This document shows, piece after piece, positions 7,602 to 15,990 of a stretch of DNA of 64,000 nt. A program made the position numbers and the translations under genes. Where the stretch lies: NCBI GenBank assembly GCA_020632995.1, contig JACKEN010000001.1, positions 434,001 through 498,000 of the forward strand. Reading direction: 5' to 3'. The number at the start of each line of letters is the position of its first letter. The first letter of the stretch is position 1. This stretch comes from Deltaproteobacteria bacterium. Lineage in GTDB: Bacteria; Myxococcota; Kuafuiibacteriia; Kuafuiibacteriales; Kuafuiibacteriaceae. Under the pieces are notes generated by a model. It made no database searches. It saw only the letters and a list, made by a program, of their open reading frames with translations, and was not told the origin of the DNA.

Positions 7602-10208
7602 TCACGCTTCGACCTCGCCCGGCCGGTCGACCTGCGCCCGCAAGATGACCTGCGCGTTGAGGAAGGCCTCCTCGATGCGGCGCACCAGCTCCGGGGCCCC
7701 CGAGAGCTCCCGGGCCCGGGCCTGGGCCTCCAGGCGGATCGCGAGCTCGGAGAGCTCATTCGCCCCCACGTTGCCGCTCGAGGACACCAGCTTGTGCACC
7801 GCCTCCGCGAGGCCCGCCGCGTCGTCCTCCTCCAGCCGCTCGCCCATGGTCTCGATGATGCGGGGCGCCTCGTCGAGGTAGGCCAGGATCAGATCGTTGA
7901 CCATGTGCTGGTCCTCGCCTGCCATGGCCCGGAGGCTGGCGAGCAGGCGCAGGTCCACCGACTCGCGGCTGGACTCGGGTCGCCGGGACAGCGGGCTCGG
8001 CATGGGGCCGGAGGCGGTGCCGTGCACCCACTTGTCGAGCATCCCCTGCAGGTCGTCGTAGCGGACCGGCTTGGCCAGGTAGTCGTTCATGCCCGCGTCC
8101 CGACAGCGGCGCTGGTCGGCCGGGCTGGCGTGGGCTGTGAGGGCGATGATCGTGGTGTGCCGCGCGTCGTCGGCGCGGGCCCTGATGCGCGCCGACGCCT
8201 CGTAGCCGTCGACCCCCGGCATCTGGCAGTCCATCAACACCGCGTCGTAGCGGTGGACGTCCATCATCTCGAGGGCCCTGGCGCCGTCCTCCGCCAGGTC
8301 CACCTCGTACCCCATCTTCTGGAGCATCAGGAGCGCGGTGCGGCGGTTGGTCTCGTTGTCCTCCGCCAACAGGAGGCGCCCCCGCTCCTCGCCGGTGCGC
8401 GGGCGGGGCGAGGGGGCGCGCTCGTGGCGCTTGCGCCCCGCCTCGGAGAGCGAGGCCGCGATGCCCGCCATGAGCGCGACGCGCCGGGCCGGCTTGCTCA
8501 CCGGGGCCGGGAAGCCCAACGCGGTGATCTCGGCCCGCAGGTCGCGGCGGCCGGGCGGGATCAACAGCAGGATCGAGGGCCGCACCGGCAGGGTGAGCGC
8601 TTGGAGCTGGGTGGCGAGCTGCAAGGCGTCTTCCCCCGCGCCGAGGGCGTCCACGATGCAGACCCGATAGGGCAGGTCGCGCTCGGCCGCCTGCTCGAGG
8701 GCGTGCTGGGCCTCGGTGAGGGAGCTGACCACGTCGGTGAGCACGCCCTCGCGCTCCAGCGCGGCGGCCAGGGCGCCCTGGGCCCGGGGTCGCGAGGCGG
8801 AGACCAGGCACAGGGCGCGCAGCCCGGTGAAGGTGCCGGAGCGCTCGTCGTGGCTGTCGAGCACGTCCTCGGGCACCACCACCGGGAGGGTGAAGTAGAA
8901 GGTGCTCCCGCGCTCGGGGGTGCTGTCGACCCCCATCTGGCCGCCCATGAGCTCGACCAGGCGCTTGGAGATGGTGAGCCCGAGGCCGGTGCCCCCGTAG
9001 CGCCGGGTGCTGGAGTTGTCGGTCTGGTAGAAGGAGTCGAAGACCTTGGGCATCAGGTGCTTCGGGATGCCGATGCCGGTGTCGCGCACGTCGAAGCGCA
9101 AGAGCGCCTTCGCGTCCTCGGTCTTGACGAGGATGCAACCGAGGTTGACCTCGCCCTTGGCGGTGAACTTGATCGCGTTGCTGAGCAGGTTGAGCAACAC
9201 CTGGCGCAGCCGCCCCGGATCCGCCACCACCTCCGAGGGCACGTCGCGGTGCAGGGTGGCCGACAGCTCCACCCCCTTGCCGTAGGCCTCCGCCGCGAGG
9301 AGCGAGAGCACCTCGTTCACCGTCGCCTCGAGGTCGAAGCGCTGGGTGGTGAGCTCCAGCTTGTCGAAGTCGAGCTTCGAGAAGTCGAGGATGTCGTCGA
9401 TGATCCCGAGCAGGGCCCTGGCCGAGCGGTGGATGGTCTCGGTGTACTCCTGCTGCTCCTCCGAGAGCTCCGAGGTGCGCAGGAGGTCCGCCATCCCGAT
9501 GACCCCGTTCATCGGGGTCCTCAGCTCGTGGCTGATGTTGGCCACGAACTGGGTCTTGGCCCGGTTGGCTTCGTCGGCCCGGTCGCGGGCCTCGCGTAGG
9601 TCGCGGTTGGCGCGCTTGAGCTCGGCCGTGGTGTGGGCGGCGAGGGCCAGGGCGCGGCGCCGCGACACCTCGTAGACCGCGCCCACCACCGTCACCAGGG
9701 CGGTGGCCGCCAGGGTCGACAACAGGGCGAGGGAGCGGGCCTCGGTCGGGGCCTCGGGGGCGAGGTCGACGAAGGTGTAGCCCACGTGATCGAGCCCGAA
9801 GAGGGCGCCCTGCATGAGCAGCGCGCCCAAGGTCAGGCCGAGGCCGGCCCTCGGACCGGCGAGCACGGTGAACACCAGGGGGCACGCGGCCAGCCACGGG
9901 AGCACCGACATCCGAAAGCCACCTTGCGTGAACTGGGCGACCCCCATCACCAGGAGGATCAGCAGCCCGACCACGAAGCCGGTGAGGGCGGCCCCGGCTC
10001 GGGACACCGCCCAGGCCGCGATCAGGAGCGCAGCGGCGTTGCCGAGGTAGAAGATCGGGCGGGGGTGCCCGAAGCCCGAGTGGACCCCGAAGTGCACCGC
10101 GAACACCATGGCCACCGCGGCCAGGGCCACCGCGGCCACCCGCACCACGCTCTCCTCGCGGGTTCGGGTGCTCGCCGCGGGGCTGGTCGCGGCCGGGAGC
10201 CAGGTCAT
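7602..10208 (-). CDS. membrane-bound hybrid sensor histidine kinase (HisKA-HATPase-REC-REC-Hpt)
   Basis: 868 aa from the ATG at 10208. Order: about six membrane helices (roughly residues 20-180) without a large periplasmic loop, a short coiled coil, HisKA with FVANISHELRTPMNG (His near 227), HATPase_c (NLLSNAIKFTAKGEV and GGTGLGLTISKRLVELMGG), a degenerate receiver-like region lacking a clear phospho-acceptor, a full REC domain (AEDNETNRR, VLMDCQMPGVDGYE, then LTAHASP and AKPVRYDD), and a C-terminal Hpt domain with AEAVHKLVSSSGNVGA. It can therefore run a complete internal phosphorelay; the final partner is not in the window. It ends 4 bp from rmlA in convergent orientation. The signal is unknown. 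An earlier GTG at 10310 is less likely. Confidence 0.9.
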   Translation of the reverse strand: MTWLPAATSPAASTRTREESVVRVAAVALAAVAMVFAVHFGVHSGFGHPRPIFYLGNAAALLIAAWAVSRAGAALTGFVVGLLILLVMGVAQFTQGGFRMSVLPWLAACPLVFTVLAGPRAGLGLTLGALLMQGALFGLDHVGYTFVDLAPEAPTEARSLALLSTLAATALVTVVGAVYEVSRRRALALAAHTTAELKRANRDLREARDRADEANRAKTQFVANISHELRTPMNGVIGMADLLRTSELSEEQQEYTETIHRSARALLGIIDDILDFSKLDFDKLELTTQRFDLEATVNEVLSLLAAEAYGKGVELSATLHRDVPSEVVADPGRLRQVLLNLLSNAIKFTAKGEVNLGCILVKTEDAKALLRFDVRDTGIGIPKHLMPKVFDSFYQTDNSSTRRYGGTGLGLTISKRLVELMGGQMGVDSTPERGSTFYFTLPVVVPEDVLDSHDERSGTFTGLRALCLVSASRPRAQGALAAALEREGVLTDVVSSLTEAQHALEQAAERDLPYRVCIVDALGAGEDALQLATQLQALTLPVRPSILLLIPPGRRDLRAEITALGFPAPVSKPARRVALMAGIAASLSEAGRKRHERAPSPRPRTGEERGRLLLAEDNETNRRTALLMLQKMGYEVDLAEDGARALEMMDVHRYDAVLMDCQMPGVDGYEASARIRARADDARHTTIIALTAHASPADQRRCRDAGMNDYLAKPVRYDDLQGMLDKWVHGTASGPMPSPLSRRPESSRESVDLRLLASLRAMAGEDQHMVNDLILAYLDEAPRIIETMGERLEEDDAAGLAEAVHKLVSSSGNVGANELSELAIRLEAQARARELSGAPELVRRIEEAFLNAQVILRAQVDRPGEVEA

Positions 10209-10399
10209 GGGGTACCGGGCTGGCGGGTCCCGGGCCGGCGGAGCCGTCCCACCCGCCGGGCTTCGCGCGGCTGCGTGCTTCGCTTGCGAGTTGTCGGCGG
10301 GGGGGCTCACCCAGGCTCCGTCTTAGCTCGCATCATCGGGGAGGTCACGTCGTTCGGTGGGGGATCCCGCGCGGTGCCGCCGCTATGTATGTGTACGGG
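10209..10399. other. intergenic, nothing recognised
   Basis: 191 bp between the kinase start and the stop of the glycosyltransferase, both on the minus strand. It should hold the kinase promoter and the end of the polysaccharide operon transcript. I see no clear terminator hairpin with a T tract and no convincing -35/-10 pair. Confidence 0.4.
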
Positions 10400-11653
10400 T
10401 CACAGACCGCGGCCGGGTTGGCCGAGGAGCGCGGCCAGGCGGGCGGTGAGGGCCCGACGGTCGTAGCGGGCCACCACCTGCGGCTCGAAGCCGGCCGGGG
10501 CGGTGCGGCGGGCGGCGAGCTCGGTCAGCCAGCCGGCCAGCCGCGGGCCGCCGTCGGGATCGTCGGGGTCGAGCACCAGGCTGTTGCCTCCCGCCTCGCG
10601 TAGGATGTCCCGGGCCTCCCCCGGGGGGCACACCGCCACCACCGGGCGCCCGAGGGCGAGGTAGACGTAGAGCTTCTGGGGCACCCAGCCCGAGCGGCCC
10701 TCGGTCGGTGGCAGCACGAAGAGCACCGCGTGGCTCGCCGCGAGGTGGGCCAGCGCCTCTGCCTGGGGGAGGTAGCCGCGCTCCTCCACCACCCCCTGCA
10801 GGCCCGCCTGCCGAATCGCGTCGGCCTGCTCGGTCTTCCCGCACATCCGCAGGTTCACCTGCAGACCGGGGGCGGCGCCCAGGGCCGCCTTCAGGTGCCG
10901 ATAGAACGCGTCGGGCTGGTAGCCCGGGTAGAAGGACCCAGCGTAGCCGATGACCAGCGGCCCGCCCGGCGGTGGGGCGGGGAGCCCGCGGAGCTCGTCC
11001 GACTCCCACCCGTTGGGCAGCACGTCGGTCTTGCCCGCGGCCTGGGGGAAGCGGGCGGCGAGGGCCGCGGCGTTGGCGTGGGTGTTGGCGACCACCGCGT
11101 CGGCCTCGGCCAGCACCGCCGCCTCCCACCGCTCCTGCAACGCCCGGTGGAGGGGAGTGGCGGCGACGAAGGTCTGGTTCTGGGTCCAGGGATCCCGGAA
11201 GTCCGCCACCCACCTGAGGCCGGTGCGGCGCACGAGGGCTCGGGCCACCAGGTGGTCGGTCCAGGGGGCGCTGGTGGAGTAGACGGCGTCCAGGTCGCCG
11301 CGCCGGGCCCGCTGGAGGGCGGCCACGGTGGCGGCGGGCCACCAGGTGGCCTGCCGGTCGGGGAGGTCCAGGAGCTGGTCGAGGCGCGGGCGCGCGGAGG
11401 CGGGGAGTGCCCGCCGGAGCGCTCGACGCACCGTGAACAGCGCGCGATCCGAGGCCCGGATGATCTCCACCCCGTCCGGGATCCGCGCGAGGAGCGAGGG
11501 ATCCTGGGCCCAGTAGCGCTCCGGCTGGGCCGCGGTGAGGACCACCGGCAAGATGCCTTGCTCGGGGAGGTGGCGCACGAACGAGAGGGTGCGCTGCACC
11601 CCGCCCCCACCCATGGGGGGGAACTGGTAGGCGACGACCAGGACCCGCCTCAC
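10400..11653 (-). CDS. GT4-family glycosyltransferase
   Basis: 417 aa from the GTG at 11653, which overlaps the stop of the DegT gene (GTGA). N-terminus VLVVAYQFPPMGGGGVQRTLSFVRHL is typical of GT4 enzymes. Other family features: VADFRDPWTQNQTF, ADAVVANTHANAAAL, VLPNGWESDEL, IGYAGSFYPGYQPDAFYRHL and, at the donor site, PQKLYVYLALGRPVVAV. The large substitution pattern resembles capsular/exopolysaccharide transferases that lack the classical EX7E as EGRSGWVPQK. Last gene of the GH1-permease-ATPase-aminotransferase operon. It should add a sugar to the lipid-linked glycan on the cytoplasmic side; the sugar is unknown. Confidence 0.85.
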   Translation of the reverse strand: MRRVLVVAYQFPPMGGGGVQRTLSFVRHLPEQGILPVVLTAAQPERYWAQDPSLLARIPDGVEIIRASDRALFTVRRALRRALPASARPRLDQLLDLPDRQATWWPAATVAALQRARRGDLDAVYSTSAPWTDHLVARALVRRTGLRWVADFRDPWTQNQTFVAATPLHRALQERWEAAVLAEADAVVANTHANAAALAARFPQAAGKTDVLPNGWESDELRGLPAPPPGGPLVIGYAGSFYPGYQPDAFYRHLKAALGAAPGLQVNLRMCGKTEQADAIRQAGLQGVVEERGYLPQAEALAHLAASHAVLFVLPPTEGRSGWVPQKLYVYLALGRPVVAVCPPGEARDILREAGGNSLVLDPDDPDGGPRLAGWLTELAARRTAPAGFEPQVVARYDRRALTARLAALLGQPGRGL

Positions 11654-12792
11654 GCGGTGGCCTCCAGCGCGGCGAGCACCGCGGCGATCACCAGCTCGAC
11701 GTCCTCGTCCGAGAGGGCGGGGTGGATGGGGAGGGCCAGGGTCTCCGCCGCCGCGCGCTCCGTCTCGGGGAGCTCGCCCGCGCGGTAGCCGAGCTCCTGA
11801 AAGCAGGGTTGCAGGTGGAGGGGCACCGGGTAGTACAGGGCGGTGCCCACCCCCGCCGCGGCCAGCGCCGCCACCACCGCGTCCCGCCCAGGGACCCGGA
11901 CCACGTACTGGTGCCACACGTGGACCGCGGGGGCGGCCGGCTCGGCGGGGACGGTGAGGGAGCGGCCCAGCGCCTCCGCGTAGCGGGCCGCGACGGCCCG
12001 ACGGCGGGCGTTCCAGCGCTCGAGGTGGGGCAGGAAGGTCAACAGGGCCGCGGCCTGGAGCTCATCCAGCCGGTGGTTGCCCCCGATCTCGTCGAAGCGG
12101 TGGGGGGCGCCGCCGTGGCTCCGGCGCCGCCGGACCCGCTCCGCCGCCTCGTGGTCCGAGGTCGCCACCAGGCCAGCCTCCCCGAGGGCGCCCAGGTTCT
12201 TGGTGGGGAAGAACGAGAAGCAACCCAGCTTGCCGACGCTGCCCGCCGCCCGCCCCGCGGGGTCCATCGCGCCCAGGGCCTGGGCCGCGTCCTCGATCAC
12301 CGGGATCCCGAGCGGCCCGGCCAGCGCCTCGAGCGCGGGGAGGTCCGCGGCGCGGCCGAACAGGTGTACCGGCAGGATGGCTTGCACGCGAGGCGTCAGC
12401 TCCGAGTGGGCGTCGAGCCACGCCCTCACCGCGGGGGGGGAGAGGTTGAGGGTCGCCGGGTCGACGTCGACGAACACCGGCGTCGCGCCCAGCCGGGTCA
12501 CCGCCTGGGCGGTGGAGACGAAGGTGTAGGGGGTGGTGATGACCAGGCCCCCCGGGCCGACCCCGGCCGCCCCGAGGGCCAACAGGAGCGCGTCGGTGCC
12601 GGAGGCGACCCCCACCGCGTGGGCTGCGCCGAGCCGGAGGGCCAGCGCCTCCTCGAGCGCCTCCAGCTCGGGGCCGAGGACGTAGCGGCCACGCTGGATC
12701 ACGCGCTGAAAGGCAGCCTGCAGCTCGGGCAGGAGGGGGCCGTGCAGGGCGGCGAGGTCGGCCATCCGCACCCGCATGACCGAGGCGCTCAC
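11650..12792 (-). CDS. DegT/DnrJ/EryC1/StrS-family sugar aminotransferase
   Basis: About 380 aa. A PLP-dependent enzyme that aminates keto-sugar nucleotides. Signatures: GVASGTDALLLAL (cofactor phosphate site), VITTPYTFVSTAQAV, VFVDVDPATLNL, VIEDAAQALGA (Asp that contacts the pyridine), FSFFPTKNLGALGEAG (Schiff-base Lys) and GGNHRLDELQAAAL. It starts at the GTG at 12792, which overlaps the ATPase stop (GTGA), or at the ATG at 12777. With rmlA nearby, a dTDP-amino-deoxysugar is a reasonable product, but the dehydratase that would supply the keto sugar is not here. Translationally coupled to its neighbours on both sides. Confidence 0.9.
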   Translation of the reverse strand: MSASVMRVRMADLAALHGPLLPELQAAFQRVIQRGRYVLGPELEALEEALALRLGAAHAVGVASGTDALLLALGAAGVGPGGLVITTPYTFVSTAQAVTRLGATPVFVDVDPATLNLSPPAVRAWLDAHSELTPRVQAILPVHLFGRAADLPALEALAGPLGIPVIEDAAQALGAMDPAGRAAGSVGKLGCFSFFPTKNLGALGEAGLVATSDHEAAERVRRRRSHGGAPHRFDEIGGNHRLDELQAAALLTFLPHLERWNARRRAVAARYAEALGRSLTVPAEPAAPAVHVWHQYVVRVPGRDAVVAALAAAGVGTALYYPVPLHLQPCFQELGYRAGELPETERAAAETLALPIHPALSDEDVELVIAAVLAALEATA

Positions 12793-13559
12793 GCTCGGAC
12801 CGGGGCCCCGGTCCGGAGGATGGCCTCGTAGCGCTCGAGCACCGGCTCCACCGCGCCGTCCATCAAGAGCTTCCCCCGCTCGAGCAGCACCAGGCGGGTG
12901 CACAGGCGCTTCAGGTCGCCTGCGCTGTGGGAGACGATGATCACCGTGGTGTCCTCGTCCGCCACCATGGCCTCGATGCGCTCCATGCACTTGTCGCGGA
13001 ACGCGGCGTCGCCCACCGCGAGGGCCTCGTCGATGAGGAGGATGTCGGGGTCGACGTTGGAGGCCACCGCGAAGCCGAGCCGGGCGCGCATGCCTGAGGA
13101 GTAGGTCTTCAGCGGCTGGCCCATGAAGTCCCTCAGGCCCGAGAAGTCCACGATCCTGGGGAGGAGCTCCTCGATCTGCCGGGCGTCGAACCCCATGATC
13201 GCGCCCGACAGCCGCACGTTCTCGTAGCCGTTCAGCTCGTCCCGGAACCCCGCGCCGAGCTCGAGCAGGGACGAGATCCGGCCCACGCTGCGGACGCTGC
13301 CCTTGTCGGGGGCGTAGATGCCCGCGATGACCCGGAGCAGGGTGCTCTTGCCGGACCCGTTGCGCCCGAGGATGCCCAGCACCTCGCCCCGCTCTACGGT
13401 GAGATCGACCCCGGTGAGGGCCCAGAAGCGCTTCTGCTCCGGGTCCACCTTCTGGCGGCGCACCAGGGCCAGGAAGGCCTCCTTCACCCCGCGGGCGTGG
13501 TAGCGCACCACCGGGAAGGACAGGTGCACACCCTTCACCTCGATGATCGGCTCGCTCAT
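12789..13559 (-). CDS. polysaccharide ABC exporter, ATP-binding subunit (Wzt/KpsT/TagH type)
   Basis: 256 aa. Walker A GRNGSGKST, signature YSSGMRARLGF, Walker B ILLIDEALAVGD and the switch IIVSHS are all present. The N-terminal stretch before Walker A (VKEAFLALVRRQ, RFWALTGVDLTV) is characteristic of the O-antigen/teichoic-acid exporter group. It lacks the extra C-terminal carbohydrate-binding domain of Wzt proteins that recognise a capped O-antigen, so export is probably not cap-dependent. The ATG at 13559 overlaps the permease stop by ATGA, showing tight coupling. It would power movement of a lipid-linked polysaccharide across the inner membrane. Confidence 0.93.
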   Translation of the reverse strand: MSEPIIEVKGVHLSFPVVRYHARGVKEAFLALVRRQKVDPEQKRFWALTGVDLTVERGEVLGILGRNGSGKSTLLRVIAGIYAPDKGSVRSVGRISSLLELGAGFRDELNGYENVRLSGAIMGFDARQIEELLPRIVDFSGLRDFMGQPLKTYSSGMRARLGFAVASNVDPDILLIDEALAVGDAAFRDKCMERIEAMVADEDTTVIIVSHSAGDLKRLCTRLVLLERGKLLMDGAVEPVLERYEAILRTGAPVRA

Positions 13560-14347
13560 AGGTACTTCACCGCGCGCTTCTCCCAGCGGGCGAAGACGGA
13601 CAATCCGAGGGCCAACGAGGCCACCGCAAAGACCGCGGACACCAGCACGTGGCGGGCCTCGAAGGGGAAGGGTTGGTTCATCACCGCGTTGCGGACGAGC
13701 GAGATGTACACCGTCACCGGGTTCAGGAGGTAGAGCTCGTAGACGGGGGGCGACATCGCGTCCCTCGCCATCGTGAGCGGGTAGATGGTGGGGGCGCCGT
13801 ACATGAACAGCCGCACCGACACCCGGATCACGTAGCCGACGTCCCGGTAGACCGCGTTGGCGCAGGCGACCACCAGGGCGAGGCCCGTGGTGAACATGGT
13901 CATCAACAGGGCGGCGAGCGGCAGGAGCACGATCCGCCACCCCGGCATCACCTGGTAGTAGATGAGGAACGGGATCACCGCGACCAGGTTCAAGGCGAAG
14001 ATCGTGACGTTCGAACCCACCTGGGAGAACACGAAGATCTCCCGCGGCAGGTACACGCGGCGGATCAAGGACGCATTCGAGACCAGGGCCGAGGCGCCGC
14101 CTTGCACCACGGACGCCATGAAGTTGTAGGCGAACACCCCGAGCGCAACCACCAGCGGGTAGGCGGCCCCGCCGCGGCGGGCGATGACCTGGAACACGAA
14201 GTAGTAGACGAGCACGAGGGAGAGCGGCTCGAGCAGGCTCCACAGGTACCCGAAGGCGGTGCCCCGGTACTTCACCTTGAGGTCCCGGGAGATGAAGTTC
14301 TGGAGCACGAAGCGGTGCTCGCGGAGGCTGTGTACAACGCTCAGCAC
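13556..14347 (-). CDS. polysaccharide ABC exporter, ABC-2 type permease (Wzm/KpsM/TagG type)
   Basis: About 263 aa with six predicted membrane helices. N-terminus SLREHRFVLQNFISRDLKVKYRGTAFGYLWSLLEPL is the typical amphipathic gate-helix region of this family; YLLNPVTVYISLVRNAV is the conserved C-terminal segment. Start taken as the GTG at 14347, 7 bp after the GH1 stop; a longer reading into the GH1 gene is possible but adds no family sequence. It forms the export channel with the ATPase encoded next and overlaps it by 4 bp. Confidence 0.9.
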   Translation of the reverse strand: MLSVVHSLREHRFVLQNFISRDLKVKYRGTAFGYLWSLLEPLSLVLVYYFVFQVIARRGGAAYPLVVALGVFAYNFMASVVQGGASALVSNASLIRRVYLPREIFVFSQVGSNVTIFALNLVAVIPFLIYYQVMPGWRIVLLPLAALLMTMFTTGLALVVACANAVYRDVGYVIRVSVRLFMYGAPTIYPLTMARDAMSPPVYELYLLNPVTVYISLVRNAVMNQPFPFEARHVLVSAVFAVASLALGLSVFARWEKRAVKYL

Positions 14348-14354
14348 GGGTGCC

Positions 14355-15872
14355 TCACTCCACCGCCAGGTCGGCCGGGACGTCCCGAGCCTCGATGACA
14401 CGGCGGTAGGCCTCGACCACCGGGCGGGCGGCGCGGGTCTTGGCTGGCGCGTCGGGGTCCACCGAGAACAGGCCGAAGCGCATCCCCATCCCGTGGTTCC
14501 ACTCGTAGTTGTCCATCAGGGACCAGTAGTAGTAGCCCCGGACGTCGACCCCCTCGTCCTTCGCGCGCAAGACCTGTTGCAGGTGGGCGGCGAGGAAGCG
14601 GTCGGTCTCGGGGTAGGCGCCGACGTCCACCCCGTTCTCGGTGATGACGAGCGGCACCCCGGGGTAGTCGGCCTGCAGCCGGGTCAGGACCTCGTACATG
14701 CCCTCCGGGTACACCGCGCCCTGCTCCAGCGTGAGGGGATCGAAGGTGGCGAGGGGCGAGAAGTCCGGGAAGAGGGAGTCGATGGTGCCCTGGAGCACCA
14801 CCCGCGTGTAGTAGTTGACGCCGAGGAAGTCCGTCTTGCCCTGCAAGCGGGCCTGCGGCTCGCCAACCCCGTCGAGGTCGTCGTCGAGCACCCCGAGGAG
14901 CACCGCGTCGAGGAACAACCCGTTGTAGAGGTGGTCGATGTTCGTGGCGGCGCGGCGATCGAGGGCGGAGTCAGGGTCCTTCGCGTGGATCGGGGTGACG
15001 TTGTAGACGATGCCTACCCGGGCCGCCTCGCCGTCCCCGTCCGCGTCCACGGTGTCGGCCGCCTTCACCGCGTCACTCATCGCGGCGTGGGCGTCGATCA
15101 TCGCGAGCATCGCGGTGCGGGCCTCTTCGAAGCGCAGCGAGGCTGCCGGCGGGTTGGTGCGGGTCTCGGTCGGCTGGAGGAACCCGGGCAGCACCACCGC
15201 GAAGGGCTCGTTCTCGGTGACCCACTCGTCGACCTCGGGGCCGAGCTCCTTGGCCATGAAGCCGGCGTACTTGGCCAGCTCGGTGGCGATGTCCGGCTCC
15301 AGCCAGCCCCGAGGGCGGCAGCGGGTCAGATCCTGGTTGCAGCCCACCGCGTCGTGGATCCACGCGGGGAGGGTGTAGTGGTGCAAGGTGACCAGCGGCC
15401 TCATGCCGCGCGCCTTCAGGGCGGCGATGATGCGGCGGTAGTAGTCCAGGCCGGCGGGGGACGCGACCGCGAGGAGCGCCTCGTGCCCCTCGACGCCTCG
15501 GGTGGTGGTGGGGAAGACGCGGCTCCACTCCACGCTGAAACGGAAGTGGGTCAGGCCGAGCGCCTGGGCGCGGTCGAGATCCTCCTCGTAGAGCTCGTAG
15601 AAGCCGGGCCCGCGCCCCACCGGATCACCGGAGAGGAAGTTGCTCGAGCGGGCCTGGGCCACGGTGGAGGTGACGAACTGGTACCAGTCGCTGCCCCGGT
15701 CTTCGCACTCCTCGGCCGGGATGGTCGGGCACCCCATGTCGACCTGGAAGCCCGCGACCGCGGCCCCGAACGCGAAGTCCTCGCCGAAGCCCCCCTTCTT
15801 GCAGCCGGGGGCCAGGGCGGCGGCGGCCAGGCCGGCCGCCAGGAGGCCTTGGAGGGTGTTCGTGCGCGCCAT
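14355..15872 (-). CDS. glycoside hydrolase family 1 beta-glucosidase-like lipoprotein
   Basis: 505 aa. N-terminal signal with lipobox ALAPGC (Cys 24), so the enzyme is predicted to be exported and lipid-anchored, unusual for GH1, which is mostly cytoplasmic. Catalytic residues are in place: WVTENEP (acid/base Glu about 222) and VITENGVD (nucleophile Glu about 412). Other GH1 landmarks are FRFSVEWSRVFP, TLHHYTLPAW, GVNYYTR and YYYWSLMDNYEWNHG. Extra Cys residues (CPTIPAEEC, CNQDLTRC) could form disulfides outside the cytoplasm. First gene of the ABC-export operon, 7 bp before the permease, suggesting it trims, remodels or degrades the exported glycan. That role is inference from position. Confidence 0.9.
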   Translation of the reverse strand: MARTNTLQGLLAAGLAAAALAPGCKKGGFGEDFAFGAAVAGFQVDMGCPTIPAEECEDRGSDWYQFVTSTVAQARSSNFLSGDPVGRGPGFYELYEEDLDRAQALGLTHFRFSVEWSRVFPTTTRGVEGHEALLAVASPAGLDYYRRIIAALKARGMRPLVTLHHYTLPAWIHDAVGCNQDLTRCRPRGWLEPDIATELAKYAGFMAKELGPEVDEWVTENEPFAVVLPGFLQPTETRTNPPAASLRFEEARTAMLAMIDAHAAMSDAVKAADTVDADGDGEAARVGIVYNVTPIHAKDPDSALDRRAATNIDHLYNGLFLDAVLLGVLDDDLDGVGEPQARLQGKTDFLGVNYYTRVVLQGTIDSLFPDFSPLATFDPLTLEQGAVYPEGMYEVLTRLQADYPGVPLVITENGVDVGAYPETDRFLAAHLQQVLRAKDEGVDVRGYYYWSLMDNYEWNHGMGMRFGLFSVDPDAPAKTRAARPVVEAYRRVIEARDVPADLAVE

Positions 15873-15990
15873 GCCGGTCCTGGACCCGCCGCATATGGCA
15901 TACCTGGCGGCGGCAGGTGAAGCGCTGAGATGGCCGGTCGGGCCGGCTCGGGAGGGCTCCCCTTGACTGGTGAATACCCTCTGTTTGCCG

